Assembly (NCBI GenBank): GCA_963807735.1
Contig: CAWEDI010000049.1
Coordinates: forward strand, 1 to 64,000
Length of the DNA stretch: 64,000 nt
Direction of reading: 5' to 3'
Origin: Roseiarcus sp963807735
GTDB taxonomy: Bacteria > Pseudomonadota > Alphaproteobacteria > Rhizobiales > Beijerinckiaceae
Shown: piece by piece, positions 25,485 to 33,535 of the stretch
Position numbering within the stretch: position 1 is the first letter of the stretch
Layout: every line of letters begins with the position of its first letter
Position numbers and translations under genes: made by a program
Notes under the pieces: model-generated
The model's database searches: none
Told to the model about the DNA's origin: nothing
The model's input: the letters and a program-made list of their open reading frames with translations, nothing else

Positions 25485-26708
25485 ATGAGTTGGGTTTCAA
25501 ATCAAGCCCGCAACGACGAAGCCGCCGACGCCGCGCAGTTCCTCTCGCGCTTTGGCTACGTTTTGCTCGCGCTCGGCGTCCCCACCGGGGTCGTACTGCA
25601 CGAGCTCGCGATTTTCGTGCTCTATCCGATCGCGGTCGTCTCCTTCGTATTGGCGGCGCTGATCGACCCGCCGGTCGGCCTCATCGACCGGATGACCCGC
25701 GCCTTCGCGCAACCGATCGTCGGACTTAGCCTGGCCGGGCTCGCCTGGGCGGGCGTCTCGGTGCTGTGGACGCCGTTCTCGATCCCCGCGGGCCAGCACC
25801 TGCTGAAGCTGGCGCTGTGGTTTCTGTCGCTGTTTCTGGTCTTGTCGACGACGCGCGGTCACGCGCGCGCCACCGATCTCTACTTGTTCCCGATCGGCCT
25901 CGTGCTCGGCATGGCGGCGATGTTTGCGGCCTTCGTCGCCAATCGCCACGGCGCGGGAATTCCCTCGCAGCGCATTTTCGACGGCGCAATCGTGGTGGTG
26001 ACGACGCTCTATCCGGCGATGGGCGGCCTCGCTGCGCGCGGCCGCAACGGCTGGGGCCGGCTGCTGCTCATCCTGGCGTTCGTCTACATCTACGCGATCG
26101 GCTCGACGGCGTTGATGATCGCGCTGCTATTCGGCTTCGCCACGCTGTCGTTCGCCGTGTCGGACCTTAATCGCACGACGCGCGATCTCGCCTGGGCGGT
26201 CGGCGGACTGATGGCGCTGGGGCCGCTGGCGACGATCGTGCTCGCCGAACTCACGCGCGCGGTAATGAACTCCGGCCTCGCGGTGCTCGATCCGCCGTTC
26301 GCGATGCTGGCGCGGGCTTATGCGATGGTGATCCACGAAAAGCTGCTGCTCGTCACCGGCCACGGCCTGGAGGCGCTGGTGCGGGCGACCCAGACCGGGA
26401 TCTTTCCCGCCGTGACGCCGACCGGGCAATTGTTCGCAATCTGGTACGAACTCGGCATCGTCGGCGCGGGGATCGCCGCGGTGATGATCTGGTACGGCTT
26501 CCGCCGCATCGCCGACGCGCCGCCGCGGCTGGCGCCCTATCTCGCCGCCGCGCTCGCCTGCAACATCACGCTCGGCGCGCTTCAGGAGAATTTCGGCGAC
26601 ATGCTGTGGACCGTCTCGCTCGGCATTGCGATCATCTCCTCGAACGTCGCTGCGCGCAGCCAGTATCGCACGACGCGACCTTCGGCGGCGGGGCTGGCGC
26701 TGTTCTGA
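25485..26708 (+). CDS. multi-pass membrane protein, O-antigen ligase/polymerase-like
   Basis: A 407-residue membrane protein with about ten hydrophobic helices and a large loop near residues 260-320. The segment GHGLEALVRATQTGIFPAVT followed by AIWYELGIVGAG resembles the loop-plus-helix of O-antigen ligase and polymerase (WaaL/Wzy-like) proteins, in which a conserved E-L-G follows a histidine-containing loop. That would mean joining glycan units on a lipid carrier at the periplasmic face. Sequence identity in this family is low, so the call is tentative. It is divergent from ureD and convergent with the next gene. I use ATG 25485. Confidence 0.6.
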   Translation: MSWVSNQARNDEAADAAQFLSRFGYVLLALGVPTGVVLHELAIFVLYPIAVVSFVLAALIDPPVGLIDRMTRAFAQPIVGLSLAGLAWAGVSVLWTPFSIPAGQHLLKLALWFLSLFLVLSTTRGHARATDLYLFPIGLVLGMAAMFAAFVANRHGAGIPSQRIFDGAIVVVTTLYPAMGGLAARGRNGWGRLLLILAFVYIYAIGSTALMIALLFGFATLSFAVSDLNRTTRDLAWAVGGLMALGPLATIVLAELTRAVMNSGLAVLDPPFAMLARAYAMVIHEKLLLVTGHGLEALVRATQTGIFPAVTPTGQLFAIWYELGIVGAGIAAVMIWYGFRRIADAPPRLAPYLAAALACNITLGALQENFGDMLWTVSLGIAIISSNVAARSQYRTTRPSAAGLALF

Positions 26709-28226
26709 CTATGGGCGCGGGCGGATGACGCCGAGCCACAGCGTCGGCGGCGGCTGCCGGCCGCGCGTCAACGGACGGTTGACGACCGTGGCGCTCTCGA
26801 TCGCAACCGATTCGCTGCCGAGCTTCACGCTCGGCGGCGGTTTGTCGGCGCCGATCACCAGCGCGCCGCGACGGACGATGTCGGCGGGGTCGAGCCAAGG
26901 CGCGTTGATCGGGTCGGCGTCCTTGAACACCCGCGCCCGTCCCCCGGAATCGAACTCGACCGAGCCCGCCGCCTGAAACGCGGCCTTGCCGTCGAGGCTG
27001 ACGATATAGGCGAACGGCGGCAGGCCCTGCGCGCGCCCATAATCTTCGACCACGCGATCGAGCCCGGCGGCGTCCATCTCGGCGTAGGCGGACCCGTGGG
27101 GCGGCGACAGCGCCGGGGCGATTTCCCGCACGGCGATGAATCCGAGCGCCGTCGCCGCCACGCCGGCGGCGTAGACGATCCAGGCGCGGCGCGGGACCAC
27201 GCGCAACCCGCTGCGGAAGGCGGCGCGGCCCCACCATGCCGCAAAGCCCACCGTGACGGCGGTGATCCAGTGGTAAAACAGCCGCACGCCGAACGGTCCG
27301 GCCGCCTCGATGACCAGCACCGGCCCGAACGCCGCAACCGTCAGGAACACGTCGAGGTTCGACCGCGTCGCGCGGTCAAACATGTCGCGCACCCCCTGCG
27401 CGAGCCTGCGCCCACCGCAAGCCGCCCCGGCGACGAGCGCGAACGGGAGGTTCGCCAGGACGGCGTCGAGCGCGAAGGCGCCCATGTCGGCGAGGCGCTG
27501 GCCGGGCGATTCCGGCGTCGTATGCACCGCCCAGATCAAGGTCGTGCCGCCCTTGCGCAGCACGTCGACGAATTGCGGCGCCGCCAGCAGAATGGCGATG
27601 ACCACGGCCACGTAGGGTCCTGGCCCCGTCAGGCGCGCGCGGTATTCGCGCTTGGCGAGAAACAGCGCCACGAGCGGAATGACCAAGTGGAGCAGCGCAT
27701 ATTTGGCCCACAGGCCGGCGCCGACGGCTGCGCCCAGCGCCGCCCAGGCGAGCGTCGCGCCGGTTTCGAACGCCGCCCAGGCGGCGAGGATCGTCAGCGC
27801 CCAGAACGGCATGACGCCGATGTTGTGGTTAAACTTGATCGCCCAATACGACGCGTAGGGCGAAACCAGTCCGCCCGAGAGCGCGACCCAGCCGGCCGCC
27901 CGCCCTTGCGTGCGATCGGTGAACCGCTTGACGAGATAGAAAGCGCCGCAGGCGAACGCGAGCGCCGCCAGATAGAGCGCCCAATACCGGGCCGCGCCGG
28001 TCATTTCGGCGAGGCCGGTCACCCAGGACGATAACGGGGGATGGCGAAGATAGGAGAGTTGCCACGCCGGACCGTCGACGGCCCCCTCGGCGACATCATT
28101 CTCGATGGAGTTCTGAAACGTGACGGCGATCGCCGCCCACAAAACGATCTGGATAAGGACTTGCGCCGCCGTAGCGCCCCGGGAGGGACCCTCCCCGTTC
28201 GCATCGCCCAAAACCTCAGTCCGCAT
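26709..28226 (-). CDS. GT39-like multi-pass membrane glycosyltransferase
   Basis: About 505 residues. The first loop carries AWQLSYLRHPPLSSWVTG, the HPP motif of GT39-type transferases, although the usual DE pair is replaced by a different acidic context (SIENDVAEGAVDGPA). Around ten hydrophobic helices follow, then a soluble periplasmic domain of about 120 residues ending in VVNRPLTRGRQPPP. It probably moves a sugar from a polyprenyl phosphate. The start is uncertain: ATG 28226 is chosen; an upstream in-frame ATG at 28355 would add 43 unstructured residues. It is convergent with the O-antigen-ligase-like gene at a gap of one base. Confidence 0.7.
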   Translation of the reverse strand: MRTEVLGDANGEGPSRGATAAQVLIQIVLWAAIAVTFQNSIENDVAEGAVDGPAWQLSYLRHPPLSSWVTGLAEMTGAARYWALYLAALAFACGAFYLVKRFTDRTQGRAAGWVALSGGLVSPYASYWAIKFNHNIGVMPFWALTILAAWAAFETGATLAWAALGAAVGAGLWAKYALLHLVIPLVALFLAKREYRARLTGPGPYVAVVIAILLAAPQFVDVLRKGGTTLIWAVHTTPESPGQRLADMGAFALDAVLANLPFALVAGAACGGRRLAQGVRDMFDRATRSNLDVFLTVAAFGPVLVIEAAGPFGVRLFYHWITAVTVGFAAWWGRAAFRSGLRVVPRRAWIVYAAGVAATALGFIAVREIAPALSPPHGSAYAEMDAAGLDRVVEDYGRAQGLPPFAYIVSLDGKAAFQAAGSVEFDSGGRARVFKDADPINAPWLDPADIVRRGALVIGADKPPPSVKLGSESVAIESATVVNRPLTRGRQPPPTLWLGVIRPRP

Positions 28227-28437
28227 CCCGGAACGCCCCGCTTCGCCGGGCGACGGCGCCGCGACCGACGCGCTTCTGCCGCGTTCGGCCGCCGTCGAAA
28301 AGGCCCTCTCGCCAGCAGCCCAAGCGTTAACCAAGGTCGAAGCCGAAAACCGCAAATTCGATCCATATTGTCAGCGCATCGTTAACGAGTGCGGCTCATA
28401 TTTGGCGTCTGCGTAGCGCGTGCGTGTTCGGGCGGCC

Positions 28438-30009
28438 ATGTCGGATGTGACAGCGGAGATGATCGAGCGGGGTCGTCGGGGCGACCCTGAAGAAGCCTCG
28501 CGCCGTCGCAAGATGAACATTAAGCTCAAGCACGCCCGGCACGCGCTGACCAGCACGAACGGCGACGCCGCCGGTCCGTTCGACAGCATGGTGCGGCTGT
28601 TCGCCGAAAGCGCGCGCAGCGCGGCGCCGGCCGCCGCGCTGCTGACGCTCGGCGTCGGCGGGGCCGCGCAATTTTGGGCGCCGGTGCAACTGAGCCTCGC
28701 CTGGATGGCCGCCTCGCTCGCGATGATCGGCGCGCGCTACTGGCTCGGCGCGCGCTACCTGAAGCTCGCCAATCCCGAGAGCCAGGCCGGGCTCTACCGC
28801 GGCCTGTTCGTGCTGACACAAGGGCTCGACGGCGCCGCATGGGCCGGCGGCGTGCTGCTGCTGTTATCGGTCGCCGAACCCAGCGCGCACGGCTTCACGC
28901 TCGTGCTGCTGATTCTGGTCGCCGGCATGATCGCGATGACCGCCTCGGCGATTCCCGCCGCCGTCGGCGCCGGGCTCGCGCCGATCGTGCTGGCGATCCT
29001 GTGGTCGATCGGCGCCCGCTCGCCGATGGATTTCGCGCTGCTTTCGGCGTTGTGCGGCGGCGTTCTGTTCTATTTCATCCTGCTCGCCAACCGCCTGTTG
29101 CGCAGCGCGCTCGCTGGCCTGTCGTTCCAGGAGGAAAAGGACGCGCTGATCGCCGAGCTCGAACAGGCGAAATTGAATTCCGACGAGGCGCGCCGCCGCG
29201 CGGAGAGCGCCAATCTCGCCAAATCGCGGTTTCTCGCCACGATGAGCCACGAGCTGCGCACCCCGCTCAACGCAATTCTCGGCTTCTCCGAAGTGATGAA
29301 GTCGGAGCTGTTCGGACCGCACGCGAGCCCGTCCTATCGCGAATACGCCAGCGACATCCATTCCAGCGGCCAGCATCTGCTTATGCTCATCAATGAAATC
29401 CTCAACCTCTCGCGCGTCGAGGCCGGGCGCTACGAGCTCAAGGAGGAGGCGGTTTCGTTGCCCGGCGTGGTGGAGGAGTGCCGCCACCTGCTCGCCCTGC
29501 GCGCCAAGACCAAGAATATCGAGGTGATCGAGGAGATCGACGCCGACCTGCCGCGCATCTGGGCTGACGAGCGGGCGCTGCGGCAAATCACGCTCAATAT
29601 CTTCTCAAACGCGATCAAGTTCACGCCGCAAGGCGGCAAGATCACGCTCAAGGTCGATTGGAGCCCGAACAAAGGTCAGTATCTGTCGGTGCGCGACACC
29701 GGCCCCGGCATTCCGGAAGCCGAGATCCCGATCGTGCTGTCCTCGTTCGGGCGCGGCTCGATCGCGCACAAAAACGCCGAGGAGGGCACCGGGCTCGGCC
29801 TGCCGATCGTGCGCGGCCTTGTTGAACTGCACGGCGGCGAATTCACGCTGAAATCTAAGGTGCGCGAGGGCACCGAGGTGGTCGTCGCCTTCCCGCCGGA
29901 GCGGGTGATGACGACGCTCGCCTCGCTCGATCCGAACGCGCCGACCGAAGCCGAGATCGAGGCCAAGCGCGTCGCCCGCGCCAAGCGCTGGGGGCGCCGC
30001 GCCGCTTGA
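28438..30009 (+). CDS. PleC/PdhS-like membrane sensor histidine kinase
   Basis: A 523-residue kinase. Six hydrophobic segments (about residues 45-230) form a membrane sensor. The dimerisation helix has the phospho-acceptor H271 in FLATMSHELRTPLNAILGFS. The catalytic domain shows N-box NIFSNAIKFTPQGG, G1 DTGPGIPEAEIP, the SSFGRGS segment and G2 GTGLGLPIVRGLVELHGGEF. SSFGxGS in the F-box region is typical of the PleC/DivJ/PdhS group that controls cell-cycle asymmetry in Alphaproteobacteria. No response regulator is adjacent, as is usual for that group (DivK is encoded elsewhere). ATG 28438 preferred over an upstream GTG at 28420. Confidence 0.87.
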   Translation: MSDVTAEMIERGRRGDPEEASRRRKMNIKLKHARHALTSTNGDAAGPFDSMVRLFAESARSAAPAAALLTLGVGGAAQFWAPVQLSLAWMAASLAMIGARYWLGARYLKLANPESQAGLYRGLFVLTQGLDGAAWAGGVLLLLSVAEPSAHGFTLVLLILVAGMIAMTASAIPAAVGAGLAPIVLAILWSIGARSPMDFALLSALCGGVLFYFILLANRLLRSALAGLSFQEEKDALIAELEQAKLNSDEARRRAESANLAKSRFLATMSHELRTPLNAILGFSEVMKSELFGPHASPSYREYASDIHSSGQHLLMLINEILNLSRVEAGRYELKEEAVSLPGVVEECRHLLALRAKTKNIEVIEEIDADLPRIWADERALRQITLNIFSNAIKFTPQGGKITLKVDWSPNKGQYLSVRDTGPGIPEAEIPIVLSSFGRGSIAHKNAEEGTGLGLPIVRGLVELHGGEFTLKSKVREGTEVVVAFPPERVMTTLASLDPNAPTEAEIEAKRVARAKRWGRRAA

Positions 30010-30125
30010 AGCGCGCCTCTGGTCGATCACATTTTTGTGAGATACGCCGCGCAACTCCTGGGCATTTCCTCGCGTAGTCCTGGCGATCTCGCCCGGTCCG
30101 CCGGCGCGGACGACAGGGGGCTGCA

Positions 30126-31136
30126 ATGCCGGCGACCACGGCCCAAAACTATCGACTCGGCGCGCTCTACGCAGTGACCTCCGCGGTGCTGCTGGCGACG
30201 CAGGAGCCGTTTTCCTTCCTTGCCGCCAAACGGCTCAATTGGGAGCAATTCGTTCTCGTCACGCAGGTCTCGCTGCTGTTGTCGATTCCGCTTTTGAACT
30301 TCAAGCCGCAAAGCCGCGGCGACTTCCTCGCCATCCTGAAAGACCCCACGATGTACGGCAAGCTCGCCGGCATTTTCGCATTGGGGATGGCGGGCCTGCT
30401 GCTCTACAAGGTCAGCCTGACCGGGGCGCACCCGATCATCATCGCGGCGATCTTCAATCTCTCGCCGTTCTGGGCGGCGATGGTGGCGCGTCTCATCAGC
30501 CGCGTGCCGATCCCGGTGGCGCCGCTGACGTTCTTCGGCTGTCTGGCGGCGGCGTTTTTCGGCGCGATGGCGGTGGCGTGGAGCCAGCTTTCGAGCGCGC
30601 CGGCCGGCGTCGACCTGCTGTCGAGCTTCCTGCGCGGAAGCTGGGTGTTCGCCATCCCGATCCCGATCCTGTCGGCGCTGAACGGCACGCTGATCGGCAA
30701 ATGGTTCTCGAAATACGAGGAATCGGCGGCGATCGCCGTCAATTTCCTGGCTCCGTCGGCTGTGCTCATACCGGTGATGACGTACATCTTGGCGCAGCGC
30801 GGCGAATTGAGTTTCACCGAGTGGCCGGCGATTCTCCTGATGATGCTTGGCACCATCGTCGCCGCCTCGATCGGCCGGGTGTTCTATCAGGTCGCGTTGA
30901 GCTCCACCGGCAACGACAACGGCTACGTCACCATGTTTTTCCTACTGGTGCCGGCGCTGACCGGGCTGATCTCGCTCCCGTTGTCTTGGGCGATCCCGGA
31001 CCTGAAGTTCTACATCAACCCGCTCTATTTCGTCGGGCTCGCCCTGATCGGCGCGGCGCTGCTGCTGTTCTCGTTCAAGTCGTGGCGGGAAGAAAAAGCC
31101 TCGGCCGGAGCGAAGGCGCCGACGGCGGCTCACTAG
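30126..31136 (+). CDS. DMT-superfamily (EamA-like) transporter
   Basis: A 336-residue protein with ten hydrophobic helices in two halves. The first half has AVTSAVLLATQEPFSFLAAK and a LLLYKVSLTGAHPIIIAAIF segment; the second has RVFYQVALSSTGNDNGYVTM and SLPLSWAIPD. The layout is that of drug/metabolite exporters of the EamA family, which export amino acids, nucleosides or other small metabolites by proton exchange. Substrate unknown. It starts 117 bp after the histidine kinase on the same strand; a common transcript is possible. Confidence 0.82.
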   Translation: MPATTAQNYRLGALYAVTSAVLLATQEPFSFLAAKRLNWEQFVLVTQVSLLLSIPLLNFKPQSRGDFLAILKDPTMYGKLAGIFALGMAGLLLYKVSLTGAHPIIIAAIFNLSPFWAAMVARLISRVPIPVAPLTFFGCLAAAFFGAMAVAWSQLSSAPAGVDLLSSFLRGSWVFAIPIPILSALNGTLIGKWFSKYEESAAIAVNFLAPSAVLIPVMTYILAQRGELSFTEWPAILLMMLGTIVAASIGRVFYQVALSSTGNDNGYVTMFFLLVPALTGLISLPLSWAIPDLKFYINPLYFVGLALIGAALLLFSFKSWREEKASAGAKAPTAAH

Positions 31137-31166
31137 CGCGGTTCTCGAACAAATAGAACAGGTTCC

Positions 31167-31247
31167 GTCATTGCGGGCGCAGCGAAGCGATCCAGCGCGG
31201 CGAGATCGCAGGCTGGCTTGGCGGAAATGTGGATCGCGTCGCTGAGG
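31167..31247. repeat. palindromic intergenic repeat (RPE-like), copy B
   Basis: Left arm GTCATTGCGGGCGCAGCGAA and beyond (31167-31195), right arm GTGGATCGCGTCGCTGAG (31229-31247). Same sequence class as copies A and C, but arms diverged. It lies in the 253-bp gap (31137-31389) between the DMT transporter and the next membrane gene; I see nothing else in that gap. Confidence 0.6.
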
Positions 31248-31389
31248 GAAACGCGAAGCATTTGCTGGGGCTCGCCATGACCGCGGTTCAACTTGATCGG
31301 CAACCGCTCCCGGCAGCGCACAGACGTCCGTGAAATGCGACTGCCCTGATTTTCGCGATTCTTAAAGCTTCGCGCGCAGACTTTGCGGA

Positions 31390-33447
31390 ATGTCCGATTT
31401 CGCCGCATCCCTGCCTGTCGCCGTCTCTCCTCGTCGCGCCGCCGTATGGGCGGCGGCCGCGCTTGGCCTCGGCGTCGGGCTGTTGGCTTGGCGTCTATCG
31501 CCGACGACCGGGCCCGCGTTCCTCCTCGGCGGCTTCGTCGGCGTCGCGGCGCTGACCTTCGCCGCGCTGAGCGAGGCGGCGGAGGCGGCGGGCCTTGCGA
31601 AGATATTCGCCGGCGTCGCCGGTTTCTGCGCCGTGTCGGCGGCGACGCGCGCCGATCCGCAGCGCATCGAGATGGCGTTCGCCTTCGCCTCGCTCGGCCT
31701 GCTTCTCGGCGGCGCGTGGCGGATGCGCGCGAGCGTTCGCGTCAACCCGTCGCAAGCGGCCATCGCCGTGGCGCTGCTCGCGGCGCTCGCCGCGTTCAAC
31801 GCCTATTACGTGATCGTCAGCCAGGACCTGATGATCGCCGATTTCATGTTCTACCGTGTCGTCTCGATCGCAGTCGGCACGCTGACGCGGGCGGGAAAAA
31901 TCCTGCCGCTGGCGCTCGACCTCGCCGGCTCCATGAGCCGCGACTATTCCTGGGCGCCGGCGCTGTTGCCGGGCTTCGCGCTCGCCGCCTTCGGGCTGTT
32001 GAGCCGCGCGGTCTACCAGGGCGCGATCCTGATCTTTTACGCCGCCCCGGCCGTGCTGGCGCTAGGCTACGCCGCGCGGCGGATCGCGCGGGAGATGGGC
32101 GCGCGCGACGACGCCGGCGCTTACACCTTCGCGCTCGCCGCCGTGGTCGCGGCTTATCCCTTCGGCCTCGTCGTCGCTGCGCGCGGCATGCCGGACATCG
32201 GCGGGCTGGCGTTGTTCGTCGTCGCGCTGCGGCTCGCCGAGCGACTCGCGCACGCGCTGACGTTGCCGGCCGGCGGCGCGCGTTTGCGCAAGATCGTCCG
32301 CAAGCTCGCCTTCGCGTTGGGCCTCACGCTGTTCGCCATGTTCCTGTTTCGCCGCTGGTACGCTTTCGCCGCCGTCGCGATCCTGGCGGCGCTCGTCGCG
32401 GAGGTCGGGACCGCCGCGCTGCGACGCGGGCCGCGCTTTCGCTGGCGCGAGGCGGCGTTGGCGGCCGCGGTCGGCGCGTTGACGCTTTGCGCCCTGCTCG
32501 CGCCGGTGCTGGCCGATTGGCTGCCCGATCCCGCCGCGCACGACTACGCCCGCATGTATGCGGCCTACCGCAAGACGCCCGAGGCGCTCGCCGCGGCGGT
32601 CGGCGACTGGTGCGGGTTCGCCCCGCTCGGATTGGCGCTGGCGGGGGGCGTCTTCGCGCTGCTGCGCGCCCGCGCGCGCTTTACGCGGATGGCCTTCGTG
32701 ACTGGACCGCTGGCGGCGGCGCTGTTCTTGCGCGTGCAATCGCCCTATCCGCATCACCTCTACCTGTTGGCGCCGTTCGTGGCGTTGTTCATCGCCGCGC
32801 CGCTGCTGGCGCTGTTCGCGAAATCGCGCGCCACGGGGGTCGCCGCGCTCCTCGGCCTCGCCGCGCTGACGCTGACGCCGGCCGGCGCGCTTGTCCCCAA
32901 GGGTCTGTTTCCCGCCGCCGCCCGGCCGCACGCGCCGCGCGCCGATCTCGCCGAACTCCGGCGGATGAAGGATTGGGTCGACTCGCGCGCCACCCCCTCG
33001 CACAAGGTGTGCGGGCTCGGCTCCAGCTATACGTTCAGCGGCCAGTTGATCGCCGAGCTCTGGCAGCTAAAGGCCGACAAGTCGCCGCTCGTCCACGACC
33101 GCGCGCAGGAGACCAGCGTCGGTATGACCGACGTCGACACCGTCGACGGGCCGCCGAACCCGGCGCTGAAGGAGTGCGCCGTATTGATCGTCGGCGATCC
33201 CGTGCAGACCCACGTCATCCCCGCCTATCAGCTCACCGTCACCCTGCCCTCGCAGGAGATGCTCGACGGCGTCGGCATCGGGGCGCATTACCGCCGCACC
33301 CGCGAAGCGTTTCAGCTTGAGCACGGCGTCCGCGCCATCGTGTTCGAACAGATTGACGCGCTGACCGACGCCGACATGGCCGCCCTCGCCGAGCGCTGGC
33401 GCGCTGCGCGCGCGCGAGTTCGAGCCCTGAGCGGCGCCGCGCGGTAA
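31390..33447 (+). CDS. large multi-pass membrane protein, GT-C-like, unknown substrate
   Basis: A 685-residue protein with at least twelve hydrophobic helices through residue about 500, then a soluble C-terminal region of about 170 residues (KVCGLGSSYTFSGQLIAELW, VLIVGDPVQTHVIPAYQLTV). The first loop after helices 4-5 (SQDLMIADFMFYRVVSIAVG) has an acidic residue at the position used by GT-C glycosyltransferases, and the soluble tail resembles those of uncharacterised PMT-like proteins. I infer a polyprenyl-phosphate-dependent transferase or polymer-assembly protein without certainty. It follows an RPE repeat and precedes the caspase-fold gene by 88 bp. Confidence 0.6.
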   Translation: MSDFAASLPVAVSPRRAAVWAAAALGLGVGLLAWRLSPTTGPAFLLGGFVGVAALTFAALSEAAEAAGLAKIFAGVAGFCAVSAATRADPQRIEMAFAFASLGLLLGGAWRMRASVRVNPSQAAIAVALLAALAAFNAYYVIVSQDLMIADFMFYRVVSIAVGTLTRAGKILPLALDLAGSMSRDYSWAPALLPGFALAAFGLLSRAVYQGAILIFYAAPAVLALGYAARRIAREMGARDDAGAYTFALAAVVAAYPFGLVVAARGMPDIGGLALFVVALRLAERLAHALTLPAGGARLRKIVRKLAFALGLTLFAMFLFRRWYAFAAVAILAALVAEVGTAALRRGPRFRWREAALAAAVGALTLCALLAPVLADWLPDPAAHDYARMYAAYRKTPEALAAAVGDWCGFAPLGLALAGGVFALLRARARFTRMAFVTGPLAAALFLRVQSPYPHHLYLLAPFVALFIAAPLLALFAKSRATGVAALLGLAALTLTPAGALVPKGLFPAAARPHAPRADLAELRRMKDWVDSRATPSHKVCGLGSSYTFSGQLIAELWQLKADKSPLVHDRAQETSVGMTDVDTVDGPPNPALKECAVLIVGDPVQTHVIPAYQLTVTLPSQEMLDGVGIGAHYRRTREAFQLEHGVRAIVFEQIDALTDADMAALAERWRAARARVRALSGAAR

Positions 33448-33535
33448 CCCGGCCGCACCCTGCGCGGATTTTCGCCTAGATTTAATCCGAATGCGCAGGT
33501 ACCCCAACTTGGCAAAAGTCAAGCGGGGAACCCGA

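Noticed and set aside
31383..33320. Long arginine-rich frame in the same interval as the 685-residue membrane protein
   Set aside because: It is a G+C-driven alternative frame with no membrane helices or motifs; the membrane protein frame has clear hydrophobic periodicity.
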